Source of the DNA: Nonomuraea montanisoli
GTDB taxonomy: Bacteria > Actinomycetota > Actinomycetes > Streptosporangiales > Streptosporangiaceae
DNA length: 64,000 nucleotides
Direction: 5' to 3'
Assembly: GCF_013363975.1 (NCBI RefSeq)
Contig: NZ_JABWGN010000017.1
Coordinates: 1-64,000, forward strand
The first letter of the stretch is position 1. The number at the start of each line of letters is the position of its first letter. The notes under the pieces are model-generated. The model was given only the letters and a program-made list of their open reading frames with translations, made no database searches and was not told the origin of the DNA. Both the position numbers and the translations under genes were made by a program. Positions 7,517 to 15,411 of the stretch are shown here, piece after piece.

Positions 7517-8760
7517 TGGAACTCCGGGATGACCTTGGTGGCGAACAGCTCCAGGTTGCGCTTGACCGTGTCGAGCGGCAGCACGCCCTGCTGTCCCTGC
7601 ATGTACAGGCCGAACCACTCCAGGTCCGGCATCCGGTCGAGCATCCGCTGGATGCCGCGCTTGACGTCGTCCGGGGTGCCGAACAGCGCCATCTCGACGT
7701 CGTTCATCCGCTTGGCGTCGCCCTTCTCCGGCGAGATGGGCTTGTGCTTCTCGTCCTCCTTCTTGCGCAGCACCTCCAGGTAGCCGAACGGGCCGAAGAA
7801 GGCGGCGAAGTCCTTGGGGATGCTCCGGCCGAAGGTGTTGATGGCCTCCTCGGTCGTGTCGGCGATGCCCACGATCTTGAGGATGCCGGTGTGCTCGCCC
7901 AGCTTGTACTCGCGGCCCTGCCGGGCCGACTCCTCCTGGTAGAGCTTGGCCTTGGCGGCGTGGTCGTCGGGGTTGGGGGTGAACATCCACGGCAGGATGT
8001 CCTCCTGCGCCGCCCTGATGACCGAGCGGTCGGAGATGGTGAACGGCTGCCACAGCTCCGGGTAGGGGTTCTGGTACGGCCGCGGGCAGACCGAGACGGC
8101 CTGCACCCTGCCCTCGTCGTCGAGCTCGCCCGGGGCGCCGAAGGTCCGGGTCCAGTCCTGGGCGGGCCAGCCCTCGATCCCGTCGAACGGGTAGGGCACC
8201 TCGTACTCCAGCACGTCCGACTTGTAGCGGAGGGTCTCCTGCGTCCACGCCATCTTCATGATCTTCAGGACCTCGCCGAAGACGTCGAAGTTGCGCGTGT
8301 CGGAGGCCGAGCCGTCGGAACGGGCGGCCGCCGCGTGCCAGCGCTGCCCGAGCACGTTCATCCACCGGTTCTGGTAGCCGCGCGCCACGCCCAGCCGCAG
8401 CCGGCCCTTGCAGAACTGGTCGAGCAGGGCCACGTCCTCGGCCGCCCTGATCGGGTCCCAGGCGGGCAGCACCATGCCGAGCGGCGCGAGCAGGATCCGT
8501 TCGGTCCTGGCCGCCAGGTCGGTCAGGAACATGAGCGGGTTGACCGAGAACTCCATGCCCTCCGAGTGGAAGTGGTGCTCGGTCATCATCAGCGCGTCGA
8601 AGCCGATCCGGTCGGCGTGGACGGCGATCTCCCGCACCTCGTGCAGCAGCCGCTGATACGACTCCGTGTCGCGCCCGATGGGGCGCTTGGCCTTGGCGTT
8701 CTCCTCAGCCGCGTATCCGGAGCCTGGGATCTGCGGATTCAGGAAGATGGAAAACTTCAC
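7513..8760 (-). CDS. LLM-class flavin-dependent oxidoreductase (monooxygenase-like)
   Basis: A 415-residue LLM protein starting VKFSIFLNPQIPGSGY. It carries MTEHHFHSEGMEFSVNPLMF, RTERILLAPLG and GRLRLGVARGYQNRW, typical of the larger LLM flavin monooxygenases (alkanal/alkane-sulfonate type) that work with reduced FMN. I choose the GTG at 8758-8760, preceded by AAAGAGG, over an upstream in-frame ATG that would run through the promoter and operator. The first gene of a minus-strand pair; divergent from a third LLM gene across the 16-bp operator at 8820-8835. Confidence 0.83.
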   Translation of the reverse strand: MKFSIFLNPQIPGSGYAAEENAKAKRPIGRDTESYQRLLHEVREIAVHADRIGFDALMMTEHHFHSEGMEFSVNPLMFLTDLAARTERILLAPLGMVLPAWDPIRAAEDVALLDQFCKGRLRLGVARGYQNRWMNVLGQRWHAAAARSDGSASDTRNFDVFGEVLKIMKMAWTQETLRYKSDVLEYEVPYPFDGIEGWPAQDWTRTFGAPGELDDEGRVQAVSVCPRPYQNPYPELWQPFTISDRSVIRAAQEDILPWMFTPNPDDHAAKAKLYQEESARQGREYKLGEHTGILKIVGIADTTEEAINTFGRSIPKDFAAFFGPFGYLEVLRKKEDEKHKPISPEKGDAKRMNDVEMALFGTPDDVKRGIQRMLDRMPDLEWFGLYMQGQQGVLPLDTVKRNLELFATKVIPEFQ

Positions 8761-8819
8761 CGGGAGACCTCTTTCCACGGGGCGTTTCTCTGTGCGGCAA
8801 GCTACTCTAGAAATCTTAG

Positions 8820-8835
8820 CCGAGCAATCGCTTGG
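8820..8835. promoter_or_regulatory. 16-bp operator, site A (LLM divergon)
   Basis: CCGAGCAATCGCTTGG, an imperfect palindrome; its complement differs from site B at 27326 by one base. It sits next to a TAAGAT box (8813-8818) that could be the -10 of the minus-strand LLM operon. A second CTTGGT half-site follows at 8844-8849. A TetR-type repressor is the likely ligand by analogy. Confidence 0.6.
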
Positions 8836-8872
8836 TTGACTTGCTTGGTCGCTTCCTGAGGAGGGCGGGCGC

Positions 8873-9706
8873 ATGCGGCTCGGGGTCACGATGTTCACCA
8901 CCGACCGGGCCATGCCGGTCCACGAGCTCGCCAGGGCGGCGGAGGAGCGCGGCTTCGCCTCCCTCTACGTGCCCGAGCACACCCACATCCCGGTCTCGCG
9001 CCGCACGCCGCCGCCCAACGGCGAGGCCGAACTGCCGGAGCCGTACCGGCGCACCCTCGACCCGCTGGTCGCGCTGTCCTACGCCGCCGCCGTCACCGAG
9101 CGGCTGCATGTCGGCACCGGCATCCTGCTCGCCGCCCAGCGCGACCCGGTCGTCACCGCCAAGGCCGTCGCCACCCTCGACCACCTGTCGGGCGGGCGCG
9201 TGGTGCTCGGCGTCGGCTTCGGCTGGAACGTCGAGGAGATGGCCGACCACGGCGTCCCGTACGGGGCGCGGCGCGAGATGGCGCGCGAGAACGTGCTGGC
9301 CATGCGGGCGCTGTGGCGCGACGAGGTGGCCTCCTACGACGGCCGTTTCGCGCGTTTCGCGCCCTCCTGGTCCTGGCCCAAGCCGGTCTCCGGCCCGCCC
9401 GTCTACATCGGCGGCGCGGCGGGACCGAAGATGTTCGCCCACGTCGCCGAGTACGCCGACGGGTGGATGCCCATCGGCGGCAAGGGGATCAAGGCCGCCC
9501 TGCCGGCGCTGCGCGAGGCGTGCGAGAAGGCCGGGCGGCCGATGGCCCGGGTGATCCCGTTCGGCACCATTCCGACCCGCGAGAAGCTCGCCTACTACGC
9601 GGAGCTCGGGATCGAGGAGACGGTGGCGAACCTGCCGAGCGGACCGGCCGACGTGGTGCTGCCCGTCCTGGACGAGTACGCCCGGCTCGTCCAGCGGCCC
9701 GTCTGA
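8873..9706 (+). CDS. LLM-class F420-dependent oxidoreductase
   Basis: A 277-residue LLM protein (MRLGVTMFTTDRAMPV..., YVPEHTHIPVSRR, LDHLSGGRVVLGVGFGWN, PPVYIGGAAGPKMFAHVAEYA). The form PEHTHIP and the GGRVxLGVGxGWN loop are typical of the actinobacterial TIGR03619-like F420 group. A GAGGAGG Shine-Dalgarno (8858-8864) fixes the ATG. It is divergently transcribed from the LLM pair on the left and shares the site A operator region, so all three are probably expressed together. Substrate unknown. Confidence 0.85.
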   Translation: MRLGVTMFTTDRAMPVHELARAAEERGFASLYVPEHTHIPVSRRTPPPNGEAELPEPYRRTLDPLVALSYAAAVTERLHVGTGILLAAQRDPVVTAKAVATLDHLSGGRVVLGVGFGWNVEEMADHGVPYGARREMARENVLAMRALWRDEVASYDGRFARFAPSWSWPKPVSGPPVYIGGAAGPKMFAHVAEYADGWMPIGGKGIKAALPALREACEKAGRPMARVIPFGTIPTREKLAYYAELGIEETVANLPSGPADVVLPVLDEYARLVQRPV

Positions 9707-9901
9707 CAGCCGGGCTTACCTGGGTGGGGAGCATCGTGCCGCCCTGGGGTTCCAAGGATGTCACCACTTCGCGAAATGTCCGGCGGTTTTCTGACCTTGA
9801 GTGTCACGGTCCGGTGGCGATGCGGGCAGGACCGTTGACTCTCCGGCGCCGGTTGCCTTCAGTGGAAGGTGATGTGGGGTGGCGGCGAGGGGAGGCGCCC
9901 C

Positions 9902-12091
9902 GTGCCAACGGCGCAGCCGCTCAGGACGGGGGACCCGCGGCGGCTCGGCTCGTACGAGCTGACCGGACGCCTGGGCGAGGGCGGACAGGGCGTGGTGTTC
10001 CTCGGTTCGAGGGGCGAGGAGACCTACGCGGTCAAGCTGCTGCACGGACCCGTCGGGGACGAGCGGGCGGCGTTCCTGCGGGAGGTGGAGCTGGCCAAGC
10101 ACGTGGCCAGGTTCTGCACCGCGCAGGTGATCGAGGCCGGCTTCGACGAGGGCCGGCCGTACATCGTGAGCGAGTACGTCGACGGGCCGTCGCTGCAACG
10201 GCACGTCGTGCTCACCGGGCCGCGCGGCGGCGCCGCGCTGGAACGCCTCGCGGTCAGCACCGCGACGGCGCTCGCGGCGATCCACCGGGCCGGCATCGTG
10301 CACCGCGACTTCAAGCCGCAGAACGTGCTGCTCGGCGTCGACGGGCCGCGCGTCATCGACTTCGGCCTGGCCCGGGCGCTCGACGCGGCCGCCACGGTCA
10401 GCGGCAGGGGAGTGGGCACCCCGGCGTACATGGCGCCCGAGCAGATCACCGCCTCGGCGGTCACCGGGGCCGCGGACGTGTTCTCCTGGGGCGCCACGAT
10501 GTGCTTCGCGGCCAACGCGGTGGCGCCGTTCGGCCAGGACTCCGTGGCGCCGGTGCTGCACCGCATCCTCACCGCGCCGCCCGAGCTGGGACGGCTGGAC
10601 GGGCGGCTGCGGGACATCGTGGCGGCGTGCCTCGACAAGGACGCCCGCAACCGGCCGAGCAGCAGGGAGCTGCTGCTGGAGCTGCTGGGGGACGCGGAGG
10701 GCGTGCCGGCGGAGGTGCTGCGCTCGCCTCCGCCCCACATTCTGCGCACCCCGCCGCCGGCACCGGATCCGGCCGTCCCGGCCGGCGAGGGCTTCCCGTC
10801 CGGGGAGGGCGAGGACTTCCCGTCGTCCCCTGTGGCGTACGCGCTGGCGGGATCCTCCCCGCTCGGCCCCGCGCCCCTCACCCCCGGATCCGTCTCCCCC
10901 GGGTTGTCCGCCGGCGCGCCGCTCGCCCAGCCCGAGGCGACCGGCGCCCCGTACGGCTACGTCCTCCCCGAGGCGACCGGCGCTCCGCACGGCTACGCCC
11001 TCCCCGAGGACGGGTCCTTCCGCGCCGGGCGTCCCCCCGAGGGAGGGCCGTGGGCGAGCGGCGCCGTCCATCCCGCGACGTACGGCTCCCCGCTCGGCAC
11101 CGGCCCCGTACCGGGTGAGACCGAGCAGACCCGGCACGTCGGGCAGGCGTTCAACCGGGCCGGCCTGGCCGTCTCCGCCGCTCTCCTGGTGAGCGCGGCG
11201 GTGCTGGTGACGGTCGTGGTGCCGGCGTTCCGGCACGGGGGCTCGGACCCGGCCGCGGCCCGTCCCACCGTCATCACCAGCGCCCCGGCCGGCACGATGC
11301 CCGACGCGGCACACGCCACCCCCCACCGTGAACGCCACAGCACCGGGGCGCAGCAGCCCGCCGGCGACCCGGCCACGGCTCCGGCCGCCGACCCGCCGGC
11401 GCGGGTCCCCGCGGGCATCCAGGTCCCGTCGCTGACCGGTCTCGACCGCGGGGTGGCGGTCAAGGCGCTCGAACGCGCCGGTCTCGTGCCCGGCACGGTC
11501 ACCCAGGTGGACTCCCCCCGCAAGGTCGGGCAGGTGCTCGGCACGCAGCCCCAGGCCGGGGCGGCCGTGCCCAAGGGGACGGCGGTCGCGCTGCGGGTCT
11601 CGGCCGGGCTGGTCGTGCCCGCCGTCACCGGCATGCGCCGCGGCGCCGCCGAGACCGCCGTGACCAGCGCCGGGCTCGCGCTGGGGGCGGTGACCACGTC
11701 CTGCTCCGCCCGCCCGGACGGGCAGGTCCTGTCCTCCAGCCCGCAGGCGGGCACGCGGGTGGCCGGCGGCGGCAGGGTGGCGCTCGTGGTGTCCAGGCAC
11801 GGGACGAAGATGCCGGGCGTGCTCGGCCGTACGGGCGAGGGCGCGAGCGGCACGCTGCGTACCGCCGGGTTCACGGTGACGCAGGAAACGCGGCTGGTGA
11901 CGGACGAGGCGCGGGCCGGCACGGTCCTCGCGCAGAGCGTCGCGGCCGGCGCCTGCGCGAAGCCGGGCACGGGCGTGGTGCTCACGGTCGGCGTCCTGGC
12001 CCAGAGCGACCCCGACCCCACGGAACCCTCCGAACCCCCGGCCACGGAGAGCCCGACCCCGACCTCCACCACCACCGAAAGGCCCGCCTGA
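9902..12091 (+). CDS. Membrane Ser/Thr protein kinase with three PASTA domains (PknB-like)
   Basis: A 729-residue receptor-type kinase. The N-terminal kinase has the glycine loop GRLGEGGQGVVFLG, catalytic loop HRDFKPQN, DFG and APE (about residues 15-270). A long Pro/Gly-rich linker includes a repeated PEATGAPxGYxLPE unit. A single membrane span lies near residues 420-442, followed by three extracellular PASTA repeats (about 505-695) and a Thr/Pro/Glu-rich tail. The third PASTA contains a cysteine pair with the second. PASTA domains bind muropeptides or lipid II, so it probably senses the cell wall. The GTG at 9902, preceded by GGGGAGG, gives the family-typical start MPTAQPLRTGDPRRLGSYEL. Confidence 0.9.
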   Translation: MPTAQPLRTGDPRRLGSYELTGRLGEGGQGVVFLGSRGEETYAVKLLHGPVGDERAAFLREVELAKHVARFCTAQVIEAGFDEGRPYIVSEYVDGPSLQRHVVLTGPRGGAALERLAVSTATALAAIHRAGIVHRDFKPQNVLLGVDGPRVIDFGLARALDAAATVSGRGVGTPAYMAPEQITASAVTGAADVFSWGATMCFAANAVAPFGQDSVAPVLHRILTAPPELGRLDGRLRDIVAACLDKDARNRPSSRELLLELLGDAEGVPAEVLRSPPPHILRTPPPAPDPAVPAGEGFPSGEGEDFPSSPVAYALAGSSPLGPAPLTPGSVSPGLSAGAPLAQPEATGAPYGYVLPEATGAPHGYALPEDGSFRAGRPPEGGPWASGAVHPATYGSPLGTGPVPGETEQTRHVGQAFNRAGLAVSAALLVSAAVLVTVVVPAFRHGGSDPAAARPTVITSAPAGTMPDAAHATPHRERHSTGAQQPAGDPATAPAADPPARVPAGIQVPSLTGLDRGVAVKALERAGLVPGTVTQVDSPRKVGQVLGTQPQAGAAVPKGTAVALRVSAGLVVPAVTGMRRGAAETAVTSAGLALGAVTTSCSARPDGQVLSSSPQAGTRVAGGGRVALVVSRHGTKMPGVLGRTGEGASGTLRTAGFTVTQETRLVTDEARAGTVLAQSVAAGACAKPGTGVVLTVGVLAQSDPDPTEPSEPPATESPTPTSTTTERPA

Positions 12092-12106
12092 GATCCGGAG
12101 GCCGGG

Positions 12107-13291
12107 TCACCTGAGGCTCGCGTTCCGGCGTGCGCCCCACACCGCCAGCCCGGCCACCAGGAAGAGGGCGCCGGCGAGCCACAGGATGCCCTGGAGCGGC
12201 AGGGTCTCGACGACCGCCCCGCCCGCCAGCGCGCCCAGACCGATCGAGAGGTTGAACACCGCCACCCACAAGGCGGACGCCTCCTCGACGGCGTGGGGCG
12301 CCGCCTTGATCATCCACGTCTGGAGGCTCGTGGAGACCCCGCCGTACACCAGACCCCAGACGACGAGCAGCGTCACCCCGCCCGCGCGGGTGAGCCCCAC
12401 CACGGGGTAGGCGAGCATGGTCAGCGCCAGGGCGGCGGCGATGGCGAGGACCGTCCGATGCAGCCGCTTCGCCACCGCGGCCCCCGCGACGAAGTTCCCC
12501 GCGACGCCGGCCACGCCGAACCCGAACAGCAGCGGCCCCACGAGCCGCTCGTCGAGGCCCGACAGGTCCCGCAGCACGGGACCGATGAACGTGTAGGCCG
12601 TGAAGTGGCCGGTCACGATCAGGAACGTCGCCACGATGCCGACCCGCACCCCCCGGTCGCGAAGCCGCCCGCCCAGCCGCCCCAGGCTGACGGGCCGGGC
12701 GGCGGTCAACGGCGGCAGCACCGCCAGCAGGGTGAACAGCACGGCGAGCGCCAGCGCGCCCAGCGCGCCGAACGCGATCCGCCAGCTCGCCAGCCCGCCG
12801 ATCAACGTGCCGACGGGGACGCCGAAGACGTTCGCGGCCCCGACGCCGCCGAAGATGATCGCAGTGGCCCGCGGCACGTGCGCGGCCGGGACGAGCCGGA
12901 CCGCCAGGCCGCCGGCGACGGCCCAGAATCCGCCGATCGCCACCCCGACCAGCACGCGGGCGGCGATCAGCAGCGGGTAGCTCGGCGCCAGGGCGGAGGC
13001 CGCGTTGGCGAGCGTCATGAGCGCCATCAGGGCGACGAGCAGCAGCCTGCGATCCAGCCTGCCGACGAGCACCGGCACGACCGGCGCGGCGACGGCGGCG
13101 ACGACGCTGGGGACCGTGACCATCAGCCCCGCCGCGCCCTCGGAGACCGACAGCGCCGAGCCGACCGGAGCGAGCAGCCCGATGGGCAGCTGCTCGGCCG
13201 TCACCAGGAGGAACGTGCCGAAAGCCACCGCGGACACCGCGAGCCAATGGCTCCGCGCCGGCGCGGCCGATAGGGGATGGGTCGCCGTCAT
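12107..13291 (-). CDS. MFS transporter (arabinose/drug efflux DHA1-like)
   Basis: A 394-residue, 12-span MFS permease of the AraJ/DHA1 type (LLVTAEQLPIGLLAPVG, VLVGRLDRRLLLVALMA, GVAIGGFWAVAGGLAVRLVP). I take the ATG at 13289-13291, after the operator, rather than the in-frame ATG at 13342, which lies between operator copies. It is divergent from a TetR gene across two matching palindromes and is almost certainly its repression target. Its 3' end converges on the PASTA kinase with only 15 bp between. The substrate is probably a small toxic molecule or sugar. Confidence 0.86.
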   Translation of the reverse strand: MTATHPLSAAPARSHWLAVSAVAFGTFLLVTAEQLPIGLLAPVGSALSVSEGAAGLMVTVPSVVAAVAAPVVPVLVGRLDRRLLLVALMALMTLANAASALAPSYPLLIAARVLVGVAIGGFWAVAGGLAVRLVPAAHVPRATAIIFGGVGAANVFGVPVGTLIGGLASWRIAFGALGALALAVLFTLLAVLPPLTAARPVSLGRLGGRLRDRGVRVGIVATFLIVTGHFTAYTFIGPVLRDLSGLDERLVGPLLFGFGVAGVAGNFVAGAAVAKRLHRTVLAIAAALALTMLAYPVVGLTRAGGVTLLVVWGLVYGGVSTSLQTWMIKAAPHAVEEASALWVAVFNLSIGLGALAGGAVVETLPLQGILWLAGALFLVAGLAVWGARRNASLR

Positions 13292-13314
13292 GTGGGAGGT
13301 CCCTTCTCTCATTC

Positions 13315-13368
13315 GGGAGCGATCGCTCCCATATGGCGGCACACCCTAATACGGGAGCGAACGCTCCA
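13315..13368. promoter_or_regulatory. Paired TetR operators of the MFS/TetR divergon
   Basis: GGGAGCGATCGCTCCC (13315-13330) is a perfect 16-bp palindrome. GGGAGCGAACGCTCCA (13353-13368) repeats it with one arm mismatch, 38 bp on. The two sites flank the start regions of the divergent MFS and TetR genes, as expected for a self-regulating TetR repressor controlling an efflux pump. Confidence 0.8.
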
Positions 13369-13390
13369 CAACACGGGTAGAGTGGCGGCC

Positions 13391-13969
13391 ATGGCACGAC
13401 CCCGGGAGTTCGACGAGCAGGACGTGGTCGCCAGGGCGACCCGGCTGTTCTGGCGTCGCGGCTACAACGCCACGTCCGTCCGCGACCTGGGCGCCGAGCT
13501 CGGTCTCAAGCAGAGCAGCCTGTACCGCACCTTCACCGACAAGCACACCCTGTTCCTGCGCGCGCTCGACCACTACCGGGCGACCGACTCCACGCAGGCA
13601 GAGGAGCAGCTCAACGCCCCGGGCGCCAGCCTCGACATCCTGCGGGCGTGGCTGATCTGGATGGTCGGCCACGACGCCGGCCTCGGCTGCTTCGTGGTCA
13701 ACACGGCCGCCGAACTCGGCACCACCGACCCCGAGGTCCAGGAGAGGACCGAGGCCGCGTTCGAGGTCACCCGGACGACCCTGGCGTCGCTGCTGCGCCG
13801 CGGCATCCGCGACGGCGACCTGCCCGCCGCGCTGGACGTCGACGCCGCGGTGGAATCGCTGTTCACGACGGTGCTCGGACTGCGCGTGCGCGAACGCGCC
13901 GGGCACGACCCCCGGCGGCTCGCCACGGCGATCGACTTCGCGGTCAGGGCGCTCGCGACATCGGCCTGA
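13391..13969 (+). CDS. TetR/AcrR-family repressor of the divergent MFS gene
   Basis: A 192-residue TetR protein. The N-terminal DNA-binding domain reads ARATRLFWRRGYNATSVRDL then GAELGLKQSSLYRTFTDKHT, which is canonical. The C-terminal ligand domain includes GLGCFVVNTAAELGTTDPEV, a form common in the TetR_C_11/AefR-like group. The ATG at 13391 follows the second operator by 22 bp with no strong Shine-Dalgarno. By position it should repress itself and the MFS pump. Confidence 0.88.
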   Translation: MARPREFDEQDVVARATRLFWRRGYNATSVRDLGAELGLKQSSLYRTFTDKHTLFLRALDHYRATDSTQAEEQLNAPGASLDILRAWLIWMVGHDAGLGCFVVNTAAELGTTDPEVQERTEAAFEVTRTTLASLLRRGIRDGDLPAALDVDAAVESLFTTVLGLRVRERAGHDPRRLATAIDFAVRALATSA

Positions 13970-13984
13970 ACGCGCCGGGACTCC

Positions 13985-14130
13985 CGGAACGACAAAAGGA
14001 CCTCCCCGCGCCGCAAAGCCAGGCTGGAGGTAGCCGGCCTGGATCCCACCAAGGGCTCAGGTCATCAAAAACCAGGTCACAACCCCCGCTGCGGGGAAGG
14101 TCCGGGGCAGTCCCGGGACAGTCGCGGTGT
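13985..14130 (+). ncRNA. Candidate structured leader RNA (GEMM/c-di-GMP-I-like core, uncertain)
   Basis: Between the TetR gene and a 39-codon ORF there is a stretch containing GCAAAGCCA, then GGTAGCCGG seven bases on, flanked by a CCAGGC/GCCTGG stem. GCAAAGCC and G-GTAGCCGG resemble the conserved core of GEMM (cyclic-di-GMP-I) riboswitches. However, the stem-loop that should separate the two halves is too short here and the upstream GGCAAACC half is only vaguely present (AAAAGGACCTCC). A CCCCGCTGCGGGG hairpin lies downstream. I offer this as a structured-RNA candidate, not a firm riboswitch call. Confidence 0.25.
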
Positions 14131-14193
14131 TGTCGCGGTGGAGGGCGGGGGGAGGTACCAGGCCCCGCCAGGAATCCCACTACGGAGAAGACC

Positions 14194-14313
14194 ATGTCTA
14201 TCTTGAACTACCTGGGCCTGAGCTACCTGCCGCTGCTCGACCCTCGGCGCTCGCCGAGTGACGACAGCTCCGGTGCGTCACTCGCGCGTCGTCGTCTCCG
14301 CAACCGTCACTGA
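14194..14313 (+). CDS. 39-residue small ORF with good ribosome binding site
   Basis: ATG at 14194 with GGAG eight bases upstream opens a 39-residue frame beginning MSILNYLGLSYLPLLDPRRS and ending in a basic tail (LARRRLRNRH). The hydrophobic N-terminus followed by an Asp/Ser-rich and then Arg-rich tail resembles no family I know. It lies after a possible structured leader and before a strong hairpin and an AAC(3)-like gene. It could be a small membrane or leader peptide or a peptide precursor. Coding status is uncertain. Confidence 0.4.
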   Translation: MSILNYLGLSYLPLLDPRRSPSDDSSGASLARRRLRNRH

Positions 14314-14331
14314 GCACGACGCCGGACCCGG

Positions 14332-14374
14332 AGAGACGCTCGGCGGGGAACTCCCTCGCCGGGCGTTTCGATGC
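14332..14374 (+). terminator. Hairpin after the small ORF
   Basis: ACGCTCGGCGGGG and CCCTCGCCGGGCGT form a long GC-rich stem with loop AACT, followed by TTT. It is a plausible intrinsic terminator of the transcript carrying the small ORF, ahead of the separate promoter of the acetyltransferase gene. Confidence 0.6.
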
Positions 14375-14456
14375 CGCCGGACCTCAGGCCGTCTCGCGCG
14401 GGGCGGGCGCGGAAATCCGCTGTCCACGGCGTCCGCGCCGCCGATATCTTCCGATC

Positions 14457-15308
14457 ATGGACGAGATGGCGCTGCTCAAGCATTCCGACGGCCCGGTGAC
14501 CCGCGACCGGATCGCCCGCGACCTCGCCGCTCTCGGCCTCGCCGAGGGGGACGTCGTCATGTTCCACACCCGCATGTCGGCCATCGGCTACGTGGCCGGC
14601 GGCACGCGAACCGTCATCGACGCCCTGTCCGACGTCGTGGGGGAGCGCGGCACCCTCATGGTCACCTGCGGCTGGAACGACGCCCCGCCGTACGACTTCA
14701 CCGACTGGCCCCGGCCGTGGCAGGACGCCCTGCGCGAGGGGCATCCCGCGTACGACCCGGAGCTGAGCGAGGCCGACCACAACAACGGCCGCCTGCCGGA
14801 GGCGCTGCGGCGCCGGCCCGGCGCGGTCCGCAGCCGGCATCCGGACGCGAGCTTCGCCGCCCTCGGCGCGTCGGCGGCCGAGCTGATGGCCGACCACCCC
14901 TGGGACGACCCGCACGGCCCGGGCAGCCCGCTGGCCAAGCTGGTCGCCGCCGGGGGCCGGGTGCTGCTGCTGGGCGCCCCGCTGGACACCCTCACGCTGC
15001 TGCACCACGCCGAGGCGCTGGCGGACGCGCCCGGCAAGCGGTTCGTGGAGTACGAGCAGCCGATCCTGGTGGACGGGGAACGGGTCTGGCGCCGCTTCCG
15101 CGACATCGACTCGGAGGACGGAGCCTTCGACTACGCGTCCGTGGTGCCCGAGGGCCGGTGGCCGTTCGCCGTCATCGCCGAGGAGATGATCGCCGCCGGG
15201 ACGGGGCGGCGCGGCATGGTGGGCGCGGCCGAGAGTCACCTGTTCGAGGCCGGGGACGTGGTGCGCTTCGGCGTCGCCTGGATGGAGGAGAAGCTGGGGA
15301 AGGCGTGA
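14457..15308 (+). CDS. Aminoglycoside 3-N-acetyltransferase (AAC(3)) family protein
   Basis: A 283-residue member of the AAC(3) family: VVMFHTRMSAIGYVAGG, PSRHPDASFAALG-like RSRHPDASFAALG, and LLHHAEALAD, the last holding the conserved His pair. Family enzymes acetylate the 3-amino group of 2-deoxystreptamine aminoglycosides with acetyl-CoA; chromosomal homologues may have other substrates. A leaderless start is likely: TGTCCA (14421-14426), an 18-bp spacer, TATCTT (14445-14450), and ATG 6 nt later. It is followed by two tandem hairpins and an APH-like gene, so the two form a loose antibiotic-modification pair. Whether it confers resistance is untested. Confidence 0.83.
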   Translation: MDEMALLKHSDGPVTRDRIARDLAALGLAEGDVVMFHTRMSAIGYVAGGTRTVIDALSDVVGERGTLMVTCGWNDAPPYDFTDWPRPWQDALREGHPAYDPELSEADHNNGRLPEALRRRPGAVRSRHPDASFAALGASAAELMADHPWDDPHGPGSPLAKLVAAGGRVLLLGAPLDTLTLLHHAEALADAPGKRFVEYEQPILVDGERVWRRFRDIDSEDGAFDYASVVPEGRWPFAVIAEEMIAAGTGRRGMVGAAESHLFEAGDVVRFGVAWMEEKLGKA

Positions 15309-15354
15309 CCCCAGAATGCCTCCTGGGGCGTCCTGATCGGGCTGACCCATCAGG
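15309..15354 (+). terminator. Two tandem hairpins after the AAC(3)-like gene
   Basis: CCCCAG/CTGGGG (15309-15328) and CCTGAT/ATCAGG (15332-15354) are adjacent 6-bp stems directly after the stop codon. There is no U-tract, so termination is possible but not certain; they could instead stabilise the mRNA end. Confidence 0.45.
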
Positions 15355-15411
15355 CGGACGAAAACGGGTTGCGGTGGCGGATCGGGCCGCGGGACGCTCA
15401 CCGGCGTGAAG

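Noticed and set aside
6644..8365. One 573-residue reading frame covering two LLM genes
   Set aside because: The upstream half has no protein-like sequence and overlaps the correct frame of the first LLM gene; the real start is GTG 7516.
14194..14456. Leader-peptide attenuation of the AAC(3)-type gene
   Set aside because: The AAC(3) gene has its own -35/-10 and a leaderless start downstream of the hairpin, so the small ORF need not be on its transcript.
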